In this document: positions 41,423-50,964 of the stretch, one piece after another | How positions within the stretch are numbered: position 1 is the stretch's first letter | Layout of the letters: each line of letters starts with the position of its first letter | Assembly: GCF_900095215.1 (NCBI RefSeq) | Contig: NZ_LT606949.1 | Location: forward strand, 1-64,000 | DNA from: Polynucleobacter necessarius | Lineage (GTDB): Bacteria > Pseudomonadota > Gammaproteobacteria > Burkholderiales > Burkholderiaceae | Direction: 5' to 3' | Length of the DNA: 64,000 nucleotides | Translations under genes and position numbers: made by a program | Notes under the pieces: generated by a model | Seen by the model: the letters and a program-made list of their open reading frames with translations, nothing else | Told to the model about the DNA's origin: nothing | Databases searched by the model: none

Positions 41423-42049
41423 ATGAAATTGACTTTAGCCATTTCCAAAGGGCGCATCTTCGAAGAAACCGCAGAGATCTTATCCAGGGTCGGTATCGTG
41501 CCGCTGGAAGATCCAGAAAAGTCTCGAAAACTCATTATTGAGACCACCAATCCGGATGTCCGTTTAATTATTGTTAGAGCCTCAGATGTGCCAACGTATG
41601 TGCAATTTGGTGGCGCTGATTTTGGTGTTGCGGGCCTAGACATTTTGATGGAAAAAGGTGCTGACGGACTTTACGTGCCATACGACTTAGATATTGCCAA
41701 GTGCCGCATGTCTGTTGCCGTGCGTGAAGGATTTGATTACGCCGCCGCAGTTAAGCAGGGATCACGCCTAAAAGTAGCTACGAAGTACGTCAATTGCGCA
41801 CGCGAACACTTTGCCAATAAAGGTGTACATATCGATATGATTCAACTATACGGTTCAATGGAATTGGCTCCATTGGTAGGTTTGGCGGATGCCATTGTTG
41901 ATTTGGTTGCGACAGGCAATACGCTAAAAGCAAATGGCTTGATTGAGGTTGATCCTATCGCCGATATCAGTGCTCGCCTGGTAGTGAACCAAGCTTCATA
42001 TAAGCGTAAGCGCGCACAGTTGCAGCCTATTTTTGAGTTGCTGAAGTAA
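41423..42049 (+). CDS. hisG: ATP phosphoribosyltransferase, short form
   Basis: HisG starts histidine synthesis from ATP and PRPP. At 208 residues it is the short form, which lacks the C-terminal regulatory domain and normally works with HisZ; hisZ is not in this window. Conserved parts are [16 protein letters not shown] and [14 protein letters not shown]. It begins the his cluster 20 bp after murA. Confidence 0.94.
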   Translation: MKLTLAISKGRIFEETAEILSRVGIVPLEDPEKSRKLIIETTNPDVRLIIVRASDVPTYVQFGGADFGVAGLDILMEKGADGLYVPYDLDIAKCRMSVAVREGFDYAAAVKQGSRLKVATKYVNCAREHFANKGVHIDMIQLYGSMELAPLVGLADAIVDLVATGNTLKANGLIEVDPIADISARLVVNQASYKRKRAQLQPIFELLK

Positions 42050-42072
42050 TTAGCAGCCAATCCGCCGTCTAT

Positions 42073-43395
42073 ATGTCTTCATCAAGCAACGTTAAGCGCC
42101 TGAATAGCAAGGATACGGGTTTTAGGGATGCTCTGCGCTCAAGCCTTTCGCTGCCTTCTGCTGATGATGAGGCGATAGATTCCGCTGTAGTCAAAATCTT
42201 GGCTGCGGTTAAAGACAAAGGCGATGAAGCGGTTTTGAGTTTTACAAAACAGTTCGATCGTCTAAATATTGGAAGCATTTCTGACTTAGAAATTCCTCGT
42301 AAAGATTTAGAACTTGCTTACAACTCTCTATCAGTCGAGCAAAAAAATGCTTTGGATATTGCTGCGCAAAGAGTGCGCGCTTATCACGAGAAGCAAAAAA
42401 TAGAAGCGGGTTGCCATTCTTGGGAGTATGAAGAGAAAGATGGAACGCGCTTAGGTCAAAAAGTTACTCCACTAGATCGTGTTGGCATCTATGTGCCTGG
42501 TGGTAAGGCGGCATACCCATCATCGGTATTAATGAATGCGATTCCTGCCAAGGTCGCAGGTGTTACCGAGGTCATTATGGTGGTGCCTATGCCTGATGGT
42601 GCTCGCAATCCTTTGGTATTAGCGGCCGCTTATCTAGCTGGTGTTGATCGCGTCTTTACGATTGGTGGCGCTCAGGCAGTTGGTGCTTTAGCCTATGGCA
42701 CTAAAACCATTCCTTCAGTCGACAAGATTGTTGGGCCTGGTAATGCCTATGTAGCTGCAGCTAAGCGTAGAGTATTTGGTAGTGTGGGTATCGACATGAT
42801 TGCTGGTCCTTCAGAGATTGTGGTTCTTTGTGACGGATCTATTAGCCCTGATTGGGTTGCTATGGATTTGTTCGCACAGGCTGAGCACGACGAGCAAGCG
42901 CAGTCTATTTTGCTTTGTCCAGATGCTGCATACATAGAACAAGTTCAAGCAAGTATTAATAAGCTTCTCCCCGAAATGCCAAGAGCCAAAGTAATTGAAG
43001 CTTCACTTACTAATCGCGCATTATTGATTCAGGTGAAAGACATGCCAGAGGCGTGTGAGATTGCTAATGCGATAGCCGCTGAGCACTTAGAAATTTGTGC
43101 GGCTGAATCGCGGAAGTGGGCTGAGCAAATTTGTCATGCAGGCGCCATCTTCATGGGGAACTATACCAGTGAATCCCTGGGAGATTATTGCGCTGGCCCT
43201 AATCATGTGTTGCCGACGGCACGTACGGCGCGCTTCTCTTCGCCATTGGGCGTCTACGATTTTATTAAGCGCTCGAGTATGATTGAGGTGAGTGAGGCTG
43301 GTGCTCAAATTTTGGGTGCAGTGGCTAGTACGTTAGCCCGTGGCGAAGGCTTGCAAGCTCACGCTCGCGCAGCTGAGATGCGCTTAAAAAAGTAA
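42073..43395 (+). CDS. hisD: Histidinol dehydrogenase
   Basis: HisD oxidises histidinol to histidine in two steps with NAD. It is 440 residues with the active-site loop [13 protein letters not shown], the zinc-ligand area [13 protein letters not shown] and the AGPSEIVVL motif. It is intact and is followed, convergently after 11 bp, by hisC on the opposite strand. Confidence 0.96.
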   Translation: MSSSSNVKRLNSKDTGFRDALRSSLSLPSADDEAIDSAVVKILAAVKDKGDEAVLSFTKQFDRLNIGSISDLEIPRKDLELAYNSLSVEQKNALDIAAQRVRAYHEKQKIEAGCHSWEYEEKDGTRLGQKVTPLDRVGIYVPGGKAAYPSSVLMNAIPAKVAGVTEVIMVVPMPDGARNPLVLAAAYLAGVDRVFTIGGAQAVGALAYGTKTIPSVDKIVGPGNAYVAAAKRRVFGSVGIDMIAGPSEIVVLCDGSISPDWVAMDLFAQAEHDEQAQSILLCPDAAYIEQVQASINKLLPEMPRAKVIEASLTNRALLIQVKDMPEACEIANAIAAEHLEICAAESRKWAEQICHAGAIFMGNYTSESLGDYCAGPNHVLPTARTARFSSPLGVYDFIKRSSMIEVSEAGAQILGAVASTLARGEGLQAHARAAEMRLKK

Positions 43396-43406
43396 TTCCA
43401 AAAAAT

Positions 43407-44474
43407 TTAACTCAGAATTTCTTTTACAGCGGCGACAAGTTCATCGCTTTGTTCATCGGTACCAATCGTAATACGCAAAAACTCCTCAATGCGCGCAGAT
43501 TTAAAGTGACGCACGATGATGCCTCGATCCCGCAAGGCTTGGTAGAGCTTCACGCCAGCATGTTTGGGGTGACGAGTGAAAATAAAGTTCGCCGTTGAAG
43601 GTAATGTTTCAAAACCCAAAGCATTGAGCTCTTCAATTAACTTGCTGCGAGTTTGCATTACCTTGGCGGAAGTTTCTTTAAGATGTGCTTGATCTTCAAT
43701 GGCTGCAATGGCGCCAGCTTGAGCAAGACGGCCTAATGGGTAAGAGTTAAAACTATTTTTTACGCGTTCTAAACCCTCGATCAAGTCAGGGTGACCGACA
43801 GCAAAACCAACACGCAGACCAGCTAGGGCGCGTGATTTAGAGAGCGTGTGAACAACAAGAAGATTTTCAGGGTAGTCACTGCCACGCAATAGTGGAATGC
43901 AAGACTCGGTTCCATAATCGACGTAGGCCTCATCAATCACTACTACCGAGTCTTTGTTGTGCGTCAGCAAGGATTCGATTTCCGAACGAGGTAGAGATCT
44001 ACCGGTTGGTGCATTTGGGTTGGGGAAAATAATTCCACCGTTTGAAGATTGGTAGTCAGTGGTGTTGATCTCAAACTTTTCATTTAATGCGATTGTTTGG
44101 TAATCAATTCCAAATAAGTTGCAGTAGACGGGATAGAAGCTGTAAGTAATATCTGGAAAATGCACAGGCTTGCTTTGTTTGAGCAGTCCAGCAAAGACAT
44201 GGGCTAAGACCTCATCTGAGCCGTTGCCTAAAAAGACCTGTTTTGACTCTAAGCCATGTAATTGGGCAATCGCTTGTTTTAGGGATACACCTTTTGGATC
44301 TGGATAGAGGCGTAGATCGGCGGTGTTTTGACTCTCGATTGCAGCTAGTGCTTTTGGTGATGGGCCATAAGGACTCTCATTGGTATTGAGCTTGACCAGT
44401 CGCTGCATTTGCGGTTGATCCCCTGGAACGTAAGGAGTTAAGGTTTTAACAACAGGGCTCCAAAAACGGCTCAT
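43407..44474 (-). CDS. hisC: Histidinol-phosphate aminotransferase
   Basis: HisC transfers an amino group to imidazole-acetol phosphate. The 355-residue PLP enzyme has [13 protein letters not shown] at the N terminus, the lysine in [16 protein letters not shown], and the NPNAPTGR loop. It lies on the minus strand although all other his genes here are on the plus strand. In related genera it normally sits in line, so a local inversion is possible. It is divergent from hisB with 116 bp between. Confidence 0.94.
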   Translation of the reverse strand: MSRFWSPVVKTLTPYVPGDQPQMQRLVKLNTNESPYGPSPKALAAIESQNTADLRLYPDPKGVSLKQAIAQLHGLESKQVFLGNGSDEVLAHVFAGLLKQSKPVHFPDITYSFYPVYCNLFGIDYQTIALNEKFEINTTDYQSSNGGIIFPNPNAPTGRSLPRSEIESLLTHNKDSVVVIDEAYVDYGTESCIPLLRGSDYPENLLVVHTLSKSRALAGLRVGFAVGHPDLIEGLERVKNSFNSYPLGRLAQAGAIAAIEDQAHLKETSAKVMQTRSKLIEELNALGFETLPSTANFIFTRHPKHAGVKLYQALRDRGIIVRHFKSARIEEFLRITIGTDEQSDELVAAVKEILS

Positions 44475-44590
44475 GGGGGTGCTCAGGTCAAAAATCAGGT
44501 CGAAAGTACGGCAATAGCGATATTTAAATCTTTTCTAGGAATGATATTATGAGGCTTCAATCAACACTTCGCCTCGCGGCGCAATGAAGT

Positions 44591-45178
44591 ATGCGGCAAT
44601 CCGACGTTACCCGAAACACTTCGGAAACCAAAATTCAGATTTCCATCAATTTAGATGGTACCGGTAAGGCTGAGCTAGCCTCCGGCGTCCCCTTTCTTGA
44701 TCATATGTTGGATCAGATTGCCCGTTACGGGATGATTGACCTCACAGTGGTTTCCAATGGCGATACCCATATTGACGATCATCACACGGTTGAAGATGTG
44801 GGTATTACCTTGGGTCAAGCTTTTTCTAAAGCGGTGGGCGATAAGGCGGGTATTACTCGTTACGGCCACTCTTATGTACCGCTGGATGAAACCCTTTCTC
44901 GTGTTGTGATCGACTTCTCTGGTCGCCCAGGTTTGGAATTTAATGTTCCATTTACCCGCGCTCGTGTAGGTGACTTTGATGTGGACCTCAGTATTGAATT
45001 CTTCCGTGGTTTTGTGAACCATGCCGGAGTGACTTTGCATATCGATAACTTGCGTGGCATTAACGCGCATCATCAGATTGAAACGGTATTCAAGGCCTTT
45101 GGGCGTGCATTGCGTATGGCCTTGGCAGTGGATCCTCGTGCTGCCGGCTCTATTCCGTCAACCAAAGGCAGCCTCTAA
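44591..45178 (+). CDS. hisB: Imidazoleglycerol-phosphate dehydratase
   Basis: HisB (dehydratase only, 195 residues) has the manganese-binding histidines in [13 protein letters not shown] and [13 protein letters not shown]. There is no histidinol-phosphate phosphatase domain, so that activity must come from a gene outside this window. It starts the second part of the his cluster, 49 bp before hisH. Confidence 0.95.
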   Translation: MRQSDVTRNTSETKIQISINLDGTGKAELASGVPFLDHMLDQIARYGMIDLTVVSNGDTHIDDHHTVEDVGITLGQAFSKAVGDKAGITRYGHSYVPLDETLSRVVIDFSGRPGLEFNVPFTRARVGDFDVDLSIEFFRGFVNHAGVTLHIDNLRGINAHHQIETVFKAFGRALRMALAVDPRAAGSIPSTKGSL

Positions 45179-45227
45179 TCTAGAACTTCTAGGTGCCCGT
45201 TAGATAACAGCAAAGATAGGCTCAATT

Positions 45228-45884
45228 TTGGCGCAAACCATTGCGATTGTTGATTATGGAATGGGTAATCTCCGTTCCGTGTATCAAGCATTTCATCATG
45301 TCGCACCTAATCACAATGTATTGATCGCGCATCAGCCAGAAGAGATTCGTTCGGCTGATCGCGTAGTTTTGCCTGGCCAAGGCGCAATGCCCGATTGCAT
45401 GAAGCATCTTGAGGAATCGGGTTTATTGGAGGCTTTACTAGAGGCATCTAAAACCAAACCGCTTCTGGGTGTTTGTGTGGGCGAACAAATGTTGTTTGAT
45501 AGAAGCGCAGAGGTTCGTTCGATTGAGCCATGGACACCTTGTTTGGGATTGATTCCCGGAGAGGTGCGTCGCTTTGACCTAGCTGGTAAGAAACAGCCAG
45601 ATGGATCTGCTTATAAGGTGCCGCATATGGGCTGGAATCAGGTGCGCCAAGATAAAAAACATCCTATTTGGTATGGCATCCCTGATTTGACGAGTTTTTA
45701 CTTTGTACATAGCTACTATGTTGTGCCGCAGGGCAATGAAGATGCTGCTGGCTCAACTGAATATGGCGCTTGGTTTACTTCCGCAGTGGCGCGAGATAAC
45801 ATTTTTGCTACACAATGGCATCCAGAAAAAAGTGCAGAATACGGATTAAAGCTTTATCAAAATTTTGTTTCTTGGCAACCTTAA
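45228..45884 (+). CDS. hisH: Imidazole glycerol phosphate synthase, glutaminase subunit
   Basis: HisH releases ammonia from glutamine for HisF. The 218-residue protein begins with TTG at 45228 ([15 protein letters not shown]); no nearer ATG fits the family start. The catalytic triad is Cys in [10 protein letters not shown] and His/Glu in THWHPEKS-type (here [12 protein letters not shown]). The only short gap (49 bp) after hisB leaves no room for the MarC-like gene found there in several Burkholderia. Confidence 0.94.
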   Translation: MAQTIAIVDYGMGNLRSVYQAFHHVAPNHNVLIAHQPEEIRSADRVVLPGQGAMPDCMKHLEESGLLEALLEASKTKPLLGVCVGEQMLFDRSAEVRSIEPWTPCLGLIPGEVRRFDLAGKKQPDGSAYKVPHMGWNQVRQDKKHPIWYGIPDLTSFYFVHSYYVVPQGNEDAAGSTEYGAWFTSAVARDNIFATQWHPEKSAEYGLKLYQNFVSWQP

Positions 45885-45902
45885 TATTTATTACTCTTAG
45901 CT

Positions 45903-46664
45903 ATGCTGCTGATTCCCGCGATTGATCTAAAAGACGGCCACTGTGTTCGACTTGAACAAGGTGATATGGATAAATCCACGGTTTTGTCAGAAGACCCTGG
46001 TGCGATGGCGGCGCATTGGATTAGTAAGGGCGCGCGACGTTTGCATTTGGTGGATCTCAACGGCGCATTTGCGGGCAAGCTCAAAAATGAATCCGCCATT
46101 AAATCGATTCTCAAGGCGGTGGGGGATGAGATTCCCGTGCAATTGGGCGGCGGCATTCGTGATCTAGAAACGATTGAACGTTTATTAGATGACGGTATCA
46201 GCACGGTCATCATTGGTACCGCTGCGGTTAAAAATCCTGGTTTTGTGCAAGATGCTTGCACCGCATTCCCCGGACACGTCATGGTTGGCTTAGATGCGCG
46301 TGATGGGAAGGTGGCAACCGATGGCTGGAGCAAGATTACTGGTCATGAAGTGATTGATCTTGCTAAAAAGTTTGAAGACTGGGGTGTTGAAGCCATCATC
46401 TATACCGATATTGGGCGAGATGGCATGCTCAAAGGTGTGAATATTGATGCCACTATTAAGTTGGCTCAAGCTATTCGCATCCCCGTTATTGCGAGTGGCG
46501 GCTTATCAAATAATCAAGATATTGATGCGCTCTGTAAGGCTGAGGAAGAGGGTGTAATGGGCGTGATTGCTGGCCGCTCTATTTATGCTGGTGATCTTGA
46601 TCTTGCTGCGGCTCAAAAATACGCCGATGAGTTGATGCTTAAATATCAAAAGAAAATTGTCTAG
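45903..46664 (+). CDS. hisA: Phosphoribosylformimino-AICAR-P isomerase
   Basis: HisA isomerises ProFAR to PRFAR, a TIM barrel. The 253-residue sequence has the first catalytic aspartate in [13 protein letters not shown] and [14 protein letters not shown]; the second half has [14 protein letters not shown]. Its TAG stop overlaps the hisF GTG start by one base. Confidence 0.96.
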   Translation: MLLIPAIDLKDGHCVRLEQGDMDKSTVLSEDPGAMAAHWISKGARRLHLVDLNGAFAGKLKNESAIKSILKAVGDEIPVQLGGGIRDLETIERLLDDGISTVIIGTAAVKNPGFVQDACTAFPGHVMVGLDARDGKVATDGWSKITGHEVIDLAKKFEDWGVEAIIYTDIGRDGMLKGVNIDATIKLAQAIRIPVIASGGLSNNQDIDALCKAEEEGVMGVIAGRSIYAGDLDLAAAQKYADELMLKYQKKIV

Positions 46665-47422
46665 TGTTAACTAAGCGAATTATGCCTTGCCTCGATGTCA
46701 CTGCAGGGCGCGTAGTTAAGGGTGTGCACTTTGTTGGTCTTCGCGATGCAGGAGATCCTGTTGAAATCGCAAAACGGTATGACACGCAAGGCGCAGATGA
46801 GTTAACTTTTCTCGACATTACTGCAACATCGGATGCGCGCGATCTCATGTTGCACATCATTGAAGATGTGGCATCACAAGTATTTATCCCGCTAACAGTG
46901 GGTGGTGGTGTGCGTGCTGTTTCTGATGTACGTCGTTTACTCAACGCAGGCGCAGATAAAGTGAGTATGAATTCCTCTGCAGTAGCCAACCCTGATTTGG
47001 TGTCTGATGCGGCAGCCTATTACGGCTCTCAATGTATCGTGTTGGCCATCGATGCCAAACAAACAGAAGCGGGTAACTGGGAGGTTTTTACTCACGGTGG
47101 TCGAACTGCTGCTGGTATGGATGTAGTTACGTGGGCTAAAGAAGTGGCCATGCGTGGCGCCGGGGAGATCCTTTTAACCAGTATGAATCGCGATGGCAGC
47201 AAAGATGGTTTTGATTTGCCTTTAACTGCCGCTGTGAGCGATGCAGTCTCTGTACCAGTAATTGCTTCTGGCGGCGTTGGTAATTTGCAGCATTTGGTTG
47301 ATGGCATTACCAAGGGTCATGCTGATGCGGTATTAGCGGCCAGTATCTTTCACTATGGTGAATACACCGTGGGACAGGCAAAAGAATATATGGCTGCCCA
47401 AGGAATCCCGGTTCGGATTTAA
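46664..47422 (+). CDS. hisF: Imidazole glycerol phosphate synthase, cyclase subunit
   Basis: HisF, with HisH, makes imidazole glycerol phosphate. The GTG at 46664 gives [20 protein letters not shown]; the 252-residue TIM barrel has the catalytic Asp in PCLDV and [12 protein letters not shown]. The next gene on this strand is hisI, but a minus-strand hicAB pair separates them. Confidence 0.96.
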   Translation: MLTKRIMPCLDVTAGRVVKGVHFVGLRDAGDPVEIAKRYDTQGADELTFLDITATSDARDLMLHIIEDVASQVFIPLTVGGGVRAVSDVRRLLNAGADKVSMNSSAVANPDLVSDAAAYYGSQCIVLAIDAKQTEAGNWEVFTHGGRTAAGMDVVTWAKEVAMRGAGEILLTSMNRDGSKDGFDLPLTAAVSDAVSVPVIASGGVGNLQHLVDGITKGHADAVLAASIFHYGEYTVGQAKEYMAAQGIPVRI

Positions 47423-47431
47423 CGAGGGTGA

Positions 47432-47824
47432 TTAAGTGCTAATCGCCATATGAGCGATAAAGGCTGAGCGATTTTCACCAGCGGACTTAGCCTTCGCATC
47501 TAATCTAGCTAATACCCTTTTGGGTAATGAGATATTTACTCTTTCAATGTCGTCTGACAATAAAGCAGGATCAATCTCTGCAATAGCCCAGACATATCCT
47601 CTAAATTCTTTTTTCTTTTGTAAGCTAGTAATTGAGCTGGGTTTTGGGATGTCTTGACTTGCATCTAGTGCCGTTTCAATCCAAAGTTCGATTGCTTCCT
47701 TGGCATTTTCAATGGCTTCATCAATTCCACTGTCGGCAGCAGAAAAGCATCCTGGCAAATCAGGAACAATAACGCCCCATGCAGTCTTATCACTGCCAGG
47801 TTCGATAGCAATTGGATATTTCAT
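47432..47824 (-). CDS. hicB: HicB-type antitoxin
   Basis: The 130-residue protein has the HicB half-RNase-H fold (VIVPDLPGCFSAADSGIDEAIENAKEAI) and a C-terminal ribbon-helix-helix segment (NISLPKRVLARLDAKA). HicB blocks HicA and represses the operon. It overlaps hicA by four bases. The pair interrupts the his cluster between hisF and hisI, and no decay is seen. Confidence 0.88.
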   Translation of the reverse strand: MKYPIAIEPGSDKTAWGVIVPDLPGCFSAADSGIDEAIENAKEAIELWIETALDASQDIPKPSSITSLQKKKEFRGYVWAIAEIDPALLSDDIERVNISLPKRVLARLDAKAKSAGENRSAFIAHMAIST

Positions 47825-48015
47825 AAGATTCCTGATTTAATGTCAGCTTGTTTGAGTAGTTTTTGAACTACTCCAATGCCCACATCCTTTTTGGGGTGTG
47901 GAATGGTTATATGACCTCCTTTGCAGAGATGATTAAACACATGATGAGAGCCTTTTGAGCTCCGCAACACCCAACCATCTTTTATCAATGCTTTGATGAG
48001 TTCTTTGCTATTCAT
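47821..48015 (-). CDS. hicA: HicA-type mRNA interferase toxin
   Basis: The 64-residue toxin has the double-stranded-RNA-binding-like fold with the catalytic histidine in SSKGSHHVFNH and the PHPKKDVGIGVVQKLL end. HicA cleaves mRNA independently of the ribosome. It is transcribed before hicB, as is usual. It looks intact, so a live toxin would explain why the pair is kept. Confidence 0.88.
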   Translation of the reverse strand: MNSKELIKALIKDGWVLRSSKGSHHVFNHLCKGGHITIPHPKKDVGIGVVQKLLKQADIKSGIL

Positions 48016-48021
48016 CTACTA

Positions 48022-48040
48022 TTTATACACATCATACACA
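48022..48040 (-). promoter_or_regulatory. Possible hicAB promoter and operator
   Basis: On the minus strand TATAAA (complement of 48022-48027) lies a few bases before the hicA start. It overlaps two direct copies of ATACACA on the plus strand (48025-48031 and 48034-48040), separated by two bases. HicB-type repressors bind repeats near their promoter, so these are operator candidates. Motif evidence only. Confidence 0.35.
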
Positions 48041-48141
48041 CAAATAAAAAACATGTCCATAAGCTGGGACGGGTTATTGCAATAGACCTTAGGCAGCCGC
48101 TTATTTCCTAGGGGCAAAACAATTCTGTCAAAATTGAGCAA

Positions 48142-48537
48142 ATGGCAGATACCAATAGAAACTCACAAGCGCAGGCTTTACTGGAGGCTGTAACTTGGAA
48201 TGAACAAGGCTTGGTTCCGGTAGTTGCCCAAGAAGTGGGTAGCAAAGACGTATTAATGATGGCCTGGATGAATCGCGATGCCCTTCTAGAAACTTTGCGT
48301 TTGGGCGAAGCAGTCTATTGGACTCGCTCTAGGCAGAAGTTGTGGCACAAAGGTGAAGAATCTGGCCACACTCAGAAAGTAAAAGAAATTCGCCTAGACT
48401 GTGATGGCGACACGATTTTGCTATTGGTTGAACAAAAAGATGGCATTGCTTGTCATACAGGGGAGCACGGTTGCTTCTTTTTGCGTTTGGACTCAGCAAA
48501 GGCCGTTTGGGTTGATGAGTCAGTTTCGAAAAAATAG
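48142..48537 (+). CDS. hisI: Phosphoribosyl-AMP cyclohydrolase
   Basis: HisI opens the purine ring of PR-AMP. The 131-residue protein has the metal ligands in [14 protein letters not shown] and [10 protein letters not shown], and the N-terminal [13 protein letters not shown]. It starts well after the hicAB pair; a promoter in the 126-bp gap has to be assumed. Confidence 0.95.
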   Translation: MADTNRNSQAQALLEAVTWNEQGLVPVVAQEVGSKDVLMMAWMNRDALLETLRLGEAVYWTRSRQKLWHKGEESGHTQKVKEIRLDCDGDTILLLVEQKDGIACHTGEHGCFFLRLDSAKAVWVDESVSKK

Positions 48538-48576
48538 AGAACGTCAGTTTGCTCTTAAACGACATAAAATGACCAG

Positions 48577-49011
48577 ATGACTAGTTCTGAAAATACACCT
48601 TCTAATTTAGATTCCGCATTAGCTCATTTAGCTGATGTGGTGGATCAACGTCGTGATGCATTTAAGGCGGGCCAAGCAGATCCTAAAACTTCTTATACTG
48701 CTTTGCTCTTCTCCAAGGGTGATGATGGGATCTTAAAGAAGATTGGCGAAGAGGCTACTGAAGCGGTGATGGCTGCCAAGGATGCGCGTAACTCTCATCT
48801 AGCCGCCGACCAGCAAAAGCTGCTAGTGGGTGAAATGGCTGACTTATGGTTTCACTGTTTGATTGCCCTCTCTCAATTCAACCTTCGCCCAGAAGATGTG
48901 AGCGCTGAGCTTGATCGTCGCCTGGGAACTTCGGGTATCGAAGAAAAGGCAGACAGAAAAGCTGCTGGCAAAGAGTACTTACCAAATAACTGCAGAAGCG
49001 TTACGGAATAA
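48577..49011 (+). CDS. hisE: Phosphoribosyl-ATP pyrophosphatase
   Basis: HisE hydrolyses PR-ATP to PR-AMP. The 144-residue product has the MazG-like motif [28 protein letters not shown] and ends [12 protein letters not shown]. It is slightly longer at the N terminus than the usual form. It lies 2 bp before hinT. Confidence 0.93.
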   Translation: MTSSENTPSNLDSALAHLADVVDQRRDAFKAGQADPKTSYTALLFSKGDDGILKKIGEEATEAVMAAKDARNSHLAADQQKLLVGEMADLWFHCLIALSQFNLRPEDVSAELDRRLGTSGIEEKADRKAAGKEYLPNNCRSVTE

Positions 49012-49013
49012 GC

Positions 49014-49370
49014 ATGTCACACGACCCCAATTGCCTGTTTTGCAAAATTTCTCAGGGATTGATCCCTTCTCAGAAGGTCTATGAGGACGAGGAAATCTAC
49101 GCTTTTAAAGATATCAACCCAGCGGCATTGATTCACTTTTTGATGATTCCTAAAAAACATATACCCATGTTGGAGTCTGCAGAAAGCGCAGATGCGCCTT
49201 TGCTGGGTAGAATGATCGAATTAGCACCCCGTCTTGCCAAAGAACAGGGTTGCCGTCCAGGTAAGGATGGTGGCTTTAGATTAATGGTGAACAATGGTGC
49301 GGATGGTGGGCAGGAGGTTTATCACTTGCATTTGCATGTGATGGGCGGTCCCCGCCCCTGGAAAAAATAA
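49014..49370 (+). CDS. hinT: HIT-family nucleotide-binding protein
   Basis: The 118-residue HIT protein has the hallmark histidine triad HLHLHVMGG near the C terminus and the N-terminal C-x2-C of this HINT branch (NCLFCKIS). HinT is a purine phosphoramidase. It is in the conserved hisE-hinT-tatA order. Confidence 0.94.
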   Translation: MSHDPNCLFCKISQGLIPSQKVYEDEEIYAFKDINPAALIHFLMIPKKHIPMLESAESADAPLLGRMIELAPRLAKEQGCRPGKDGGFRLMVNNGADGGQEVYHLHLHVMGGPRPWKK

Positions 49371-49386
49371 TCCAAGGAGATTAAAG

Positions 49387-49608
49387 ATGGGTTCATTTAG
49401 CATTTGGCATTGGTTAATTGTTTTAGTGATCGTAATGTTGGTATTCGGTACCAAAAAATTGCGTAACATTGGCCAAGATTTGGGTGGCGCTGTTAAAGGT
49501 TTTAAGGATGGCATGAAGACATCTGAAGAGCCTAAAGAACAAATTCAACAAAGTTCTGCAGCAGCAGAGAAGACTGTTGATGTGCAGGCTAAAGACGTAA
49601 ACAAATAA
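49387..49608 (+). CDS. tatA: Sec-independent translocase subunit TatA
   Basis: TatA forms the protein-conducting pore for folded proteins. The 73-residue sequence has an N-terminal helix ([20 protein letters not shown]) and the amphipathic [26 protein letters not shown] is a strong binding site upstream. Confidence 0.96.
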   Translation: MGSFSIWHWLIVLVIVMLVFGTKKLRNIGQDLGGAVKGFKDGMKTSEEPKEQIQQSSAAAEKTVDVQAKDVNK

Positions 49609-49674
49609 GCAGCAATCAATAATAAATAATTGAAGCGCAATAGAAACTCATGCAACTTTTAATGACTGAGTTAA

Positions 49675-50151
49675 ATGATTGATCTCGGAGTTTCAAAACT
49701 TGCGCTGATTGCTGTAGTTGCTTTGGTGGTGGTTGGGCCGGAACGCCTGCCAAAAGTAGCGCGCATGGCGGGTAACTTATTTGGACGTGCCCAGCGCTAC
49801 ATGGCTGACGTGAAATCTGAAGTCAATCGCCAAATGGAAGTAGAAGAGTTCAAAAAGTTTCGAGAAGAAACTCTTGCCACTCTCAAGGAGGTTGAAAATA
49901 GTATTGGTTCAACAGTTCAGGAGGCTGGTGCCAACTTAAGTGATCAGGCTGATCTCTTCGAGACTAGCTTTGATAAGCCACCCCTTGATGAAAAAGAAGT
50001 GCTTCGTAAAACCAAGCGTCAAGGGCGCAATAGCTGGGGTGTACGCCGTGCGGCAAGACCAGTGTGGTTTAAGCGTTCCGCGGGTATTCGTACTCGTGTG
50101 CAATCCGGTGCTGCCAGAATGAAGCGCTTTCATCACAGCGCTGGCAAATAA
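49675..50151 (+). CDS. tatB: Sec-independent translocase subunit TatB
   Basis: TatB with TatC recognises RR signal peptides. The 158-residue protein starts MIDLGVSKLALIAVVALVVVG, has the PERLPKVARMAG hinge and a longer basic tail. There is no clear Shine-Dalgarno at 49675, but a gap of 66 bp after tatA gives room for translation coupling. Intact. Confidence 0.95.
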   Translation: MIDLGVSKLALIAVVALVVVGPERLPKVARMAGNLFGRAQRYMADVKSEVNRQMEVEEFKKFREETLATLKEVENSIGSTVQEAGANLSDQADLFETSFDKPPLDEKEVLRKTKRQGRNSWGVRRAARPVWFKRSAGIRTRVQSGAARMKRFHHSAGK

Positions 50152-50184
50152 CAGTACAAAGCAAAAGAATAAAAACAATGACGC

Positions 50185-50964
50185 ATGACTGAAAATCATT
50201 CAACTGAAGACTCTGGATTGCAAGAGACATTCCTATCCCATTTATTTGAATTACGTGATCGCGTCATTAAATCAGCGCTCGCTATTATTATTGTCTTTGT
50301 CTGTCTTGTCTATTGGGCGCCCGACATTTTTCATTTGTTTGCGCAGCCTTTATTAGAGGCTTTGCCTGCTGGCGGCAAGATGATTGTGACTGACGTCACG
50401 GGTTCATTTTTTGTGCCCATGAAAGTCACCATGTTGGTGGCCTTTCTGATTGCATTGCCAGTGGTGATGTATCAGCTTTGGGCTTTCATTGCACCCGGTC
50501 TATATCTGCATGAAAGAAAGCTCATTCTGCCTTTGGTGGTGAGTAGCTACACCTTATTCATCATCGGTATGGCTTTTGCTTACTTCTTGGTATTTCCAGC
50601 GGTATTCAAATTCATGGCTAGCTATAACGCACCATTAGGTGCGGAGATGTCTACCGACATCGATAACTATTTGAGTTTTGCGATGACCACCTTCTTGGCA
50701 TTTGGCATCACCTTTGAAGTGCCTGTTGTTGTTGTTGTCCTAGTTCGCATGGGTATGGTGCCTTTGGCTAGGCTTAAGGAAATTAGGCCTTATGTCATTG
50801 TTGGCGCATTTGTGATTGCAGCGATTGTGACGCCACCCGATGTGCTCTCGCAATTGCTGCTGGCAGTGCCGATGACTTTGCTCTACGAATTAGGACTCGT
50901 GATCTCGCGCTTTTATGTGCCTAAGGCTTCAGAGGACGAAAGCAAGGCAGATTCTCCTGCTTAA
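50185..50964 (+). CDS. tatC: Sec-independent translocase subunit TatC
   Basis: TatC is the six-helix receptor for twin-arginine signal peptides. The 259-residue protein has the N-terminal FLSHLFELRDRVIKSALAI, the conserved loop FWAPDIF-like region and the FEVPVVVVVLVRMG segment. Its TAA stop overlaps the converging gene by three bases. The Rieske protein (63061) is a probable substrate. Confidence 0.96.
   Translation: MTENHSTEDSGLQETFLSHLFELRDRVIKSALAIIIVFVCLVYWAPDIFHLFAQPLLEALPAGGKMIVTDVTGSFFVPMKVTMLVAFLIALPVVMYQLWAFIAPGLYLHERKLILPLVVSSYTLFIIGMAFAYFLVFPAVFKFMASYNAPLGAEMSTDIDNYLSFAMTTFLAFGITFEVPVVVVVLVRMGMVPLARLKEIRPYVIVGAFVIAAIVTPPDVLSQLLLAVPMTLLYELGLVISRFYVPKASEDESKADSPA

Noticed and set aside
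44475..44590. A confident promoter for hisB and hisC in their divergent gap
   Set aside because: TATTAT at 44545-44550 has no adequate -35 at the right distance, and the minus strand shows no better pair.
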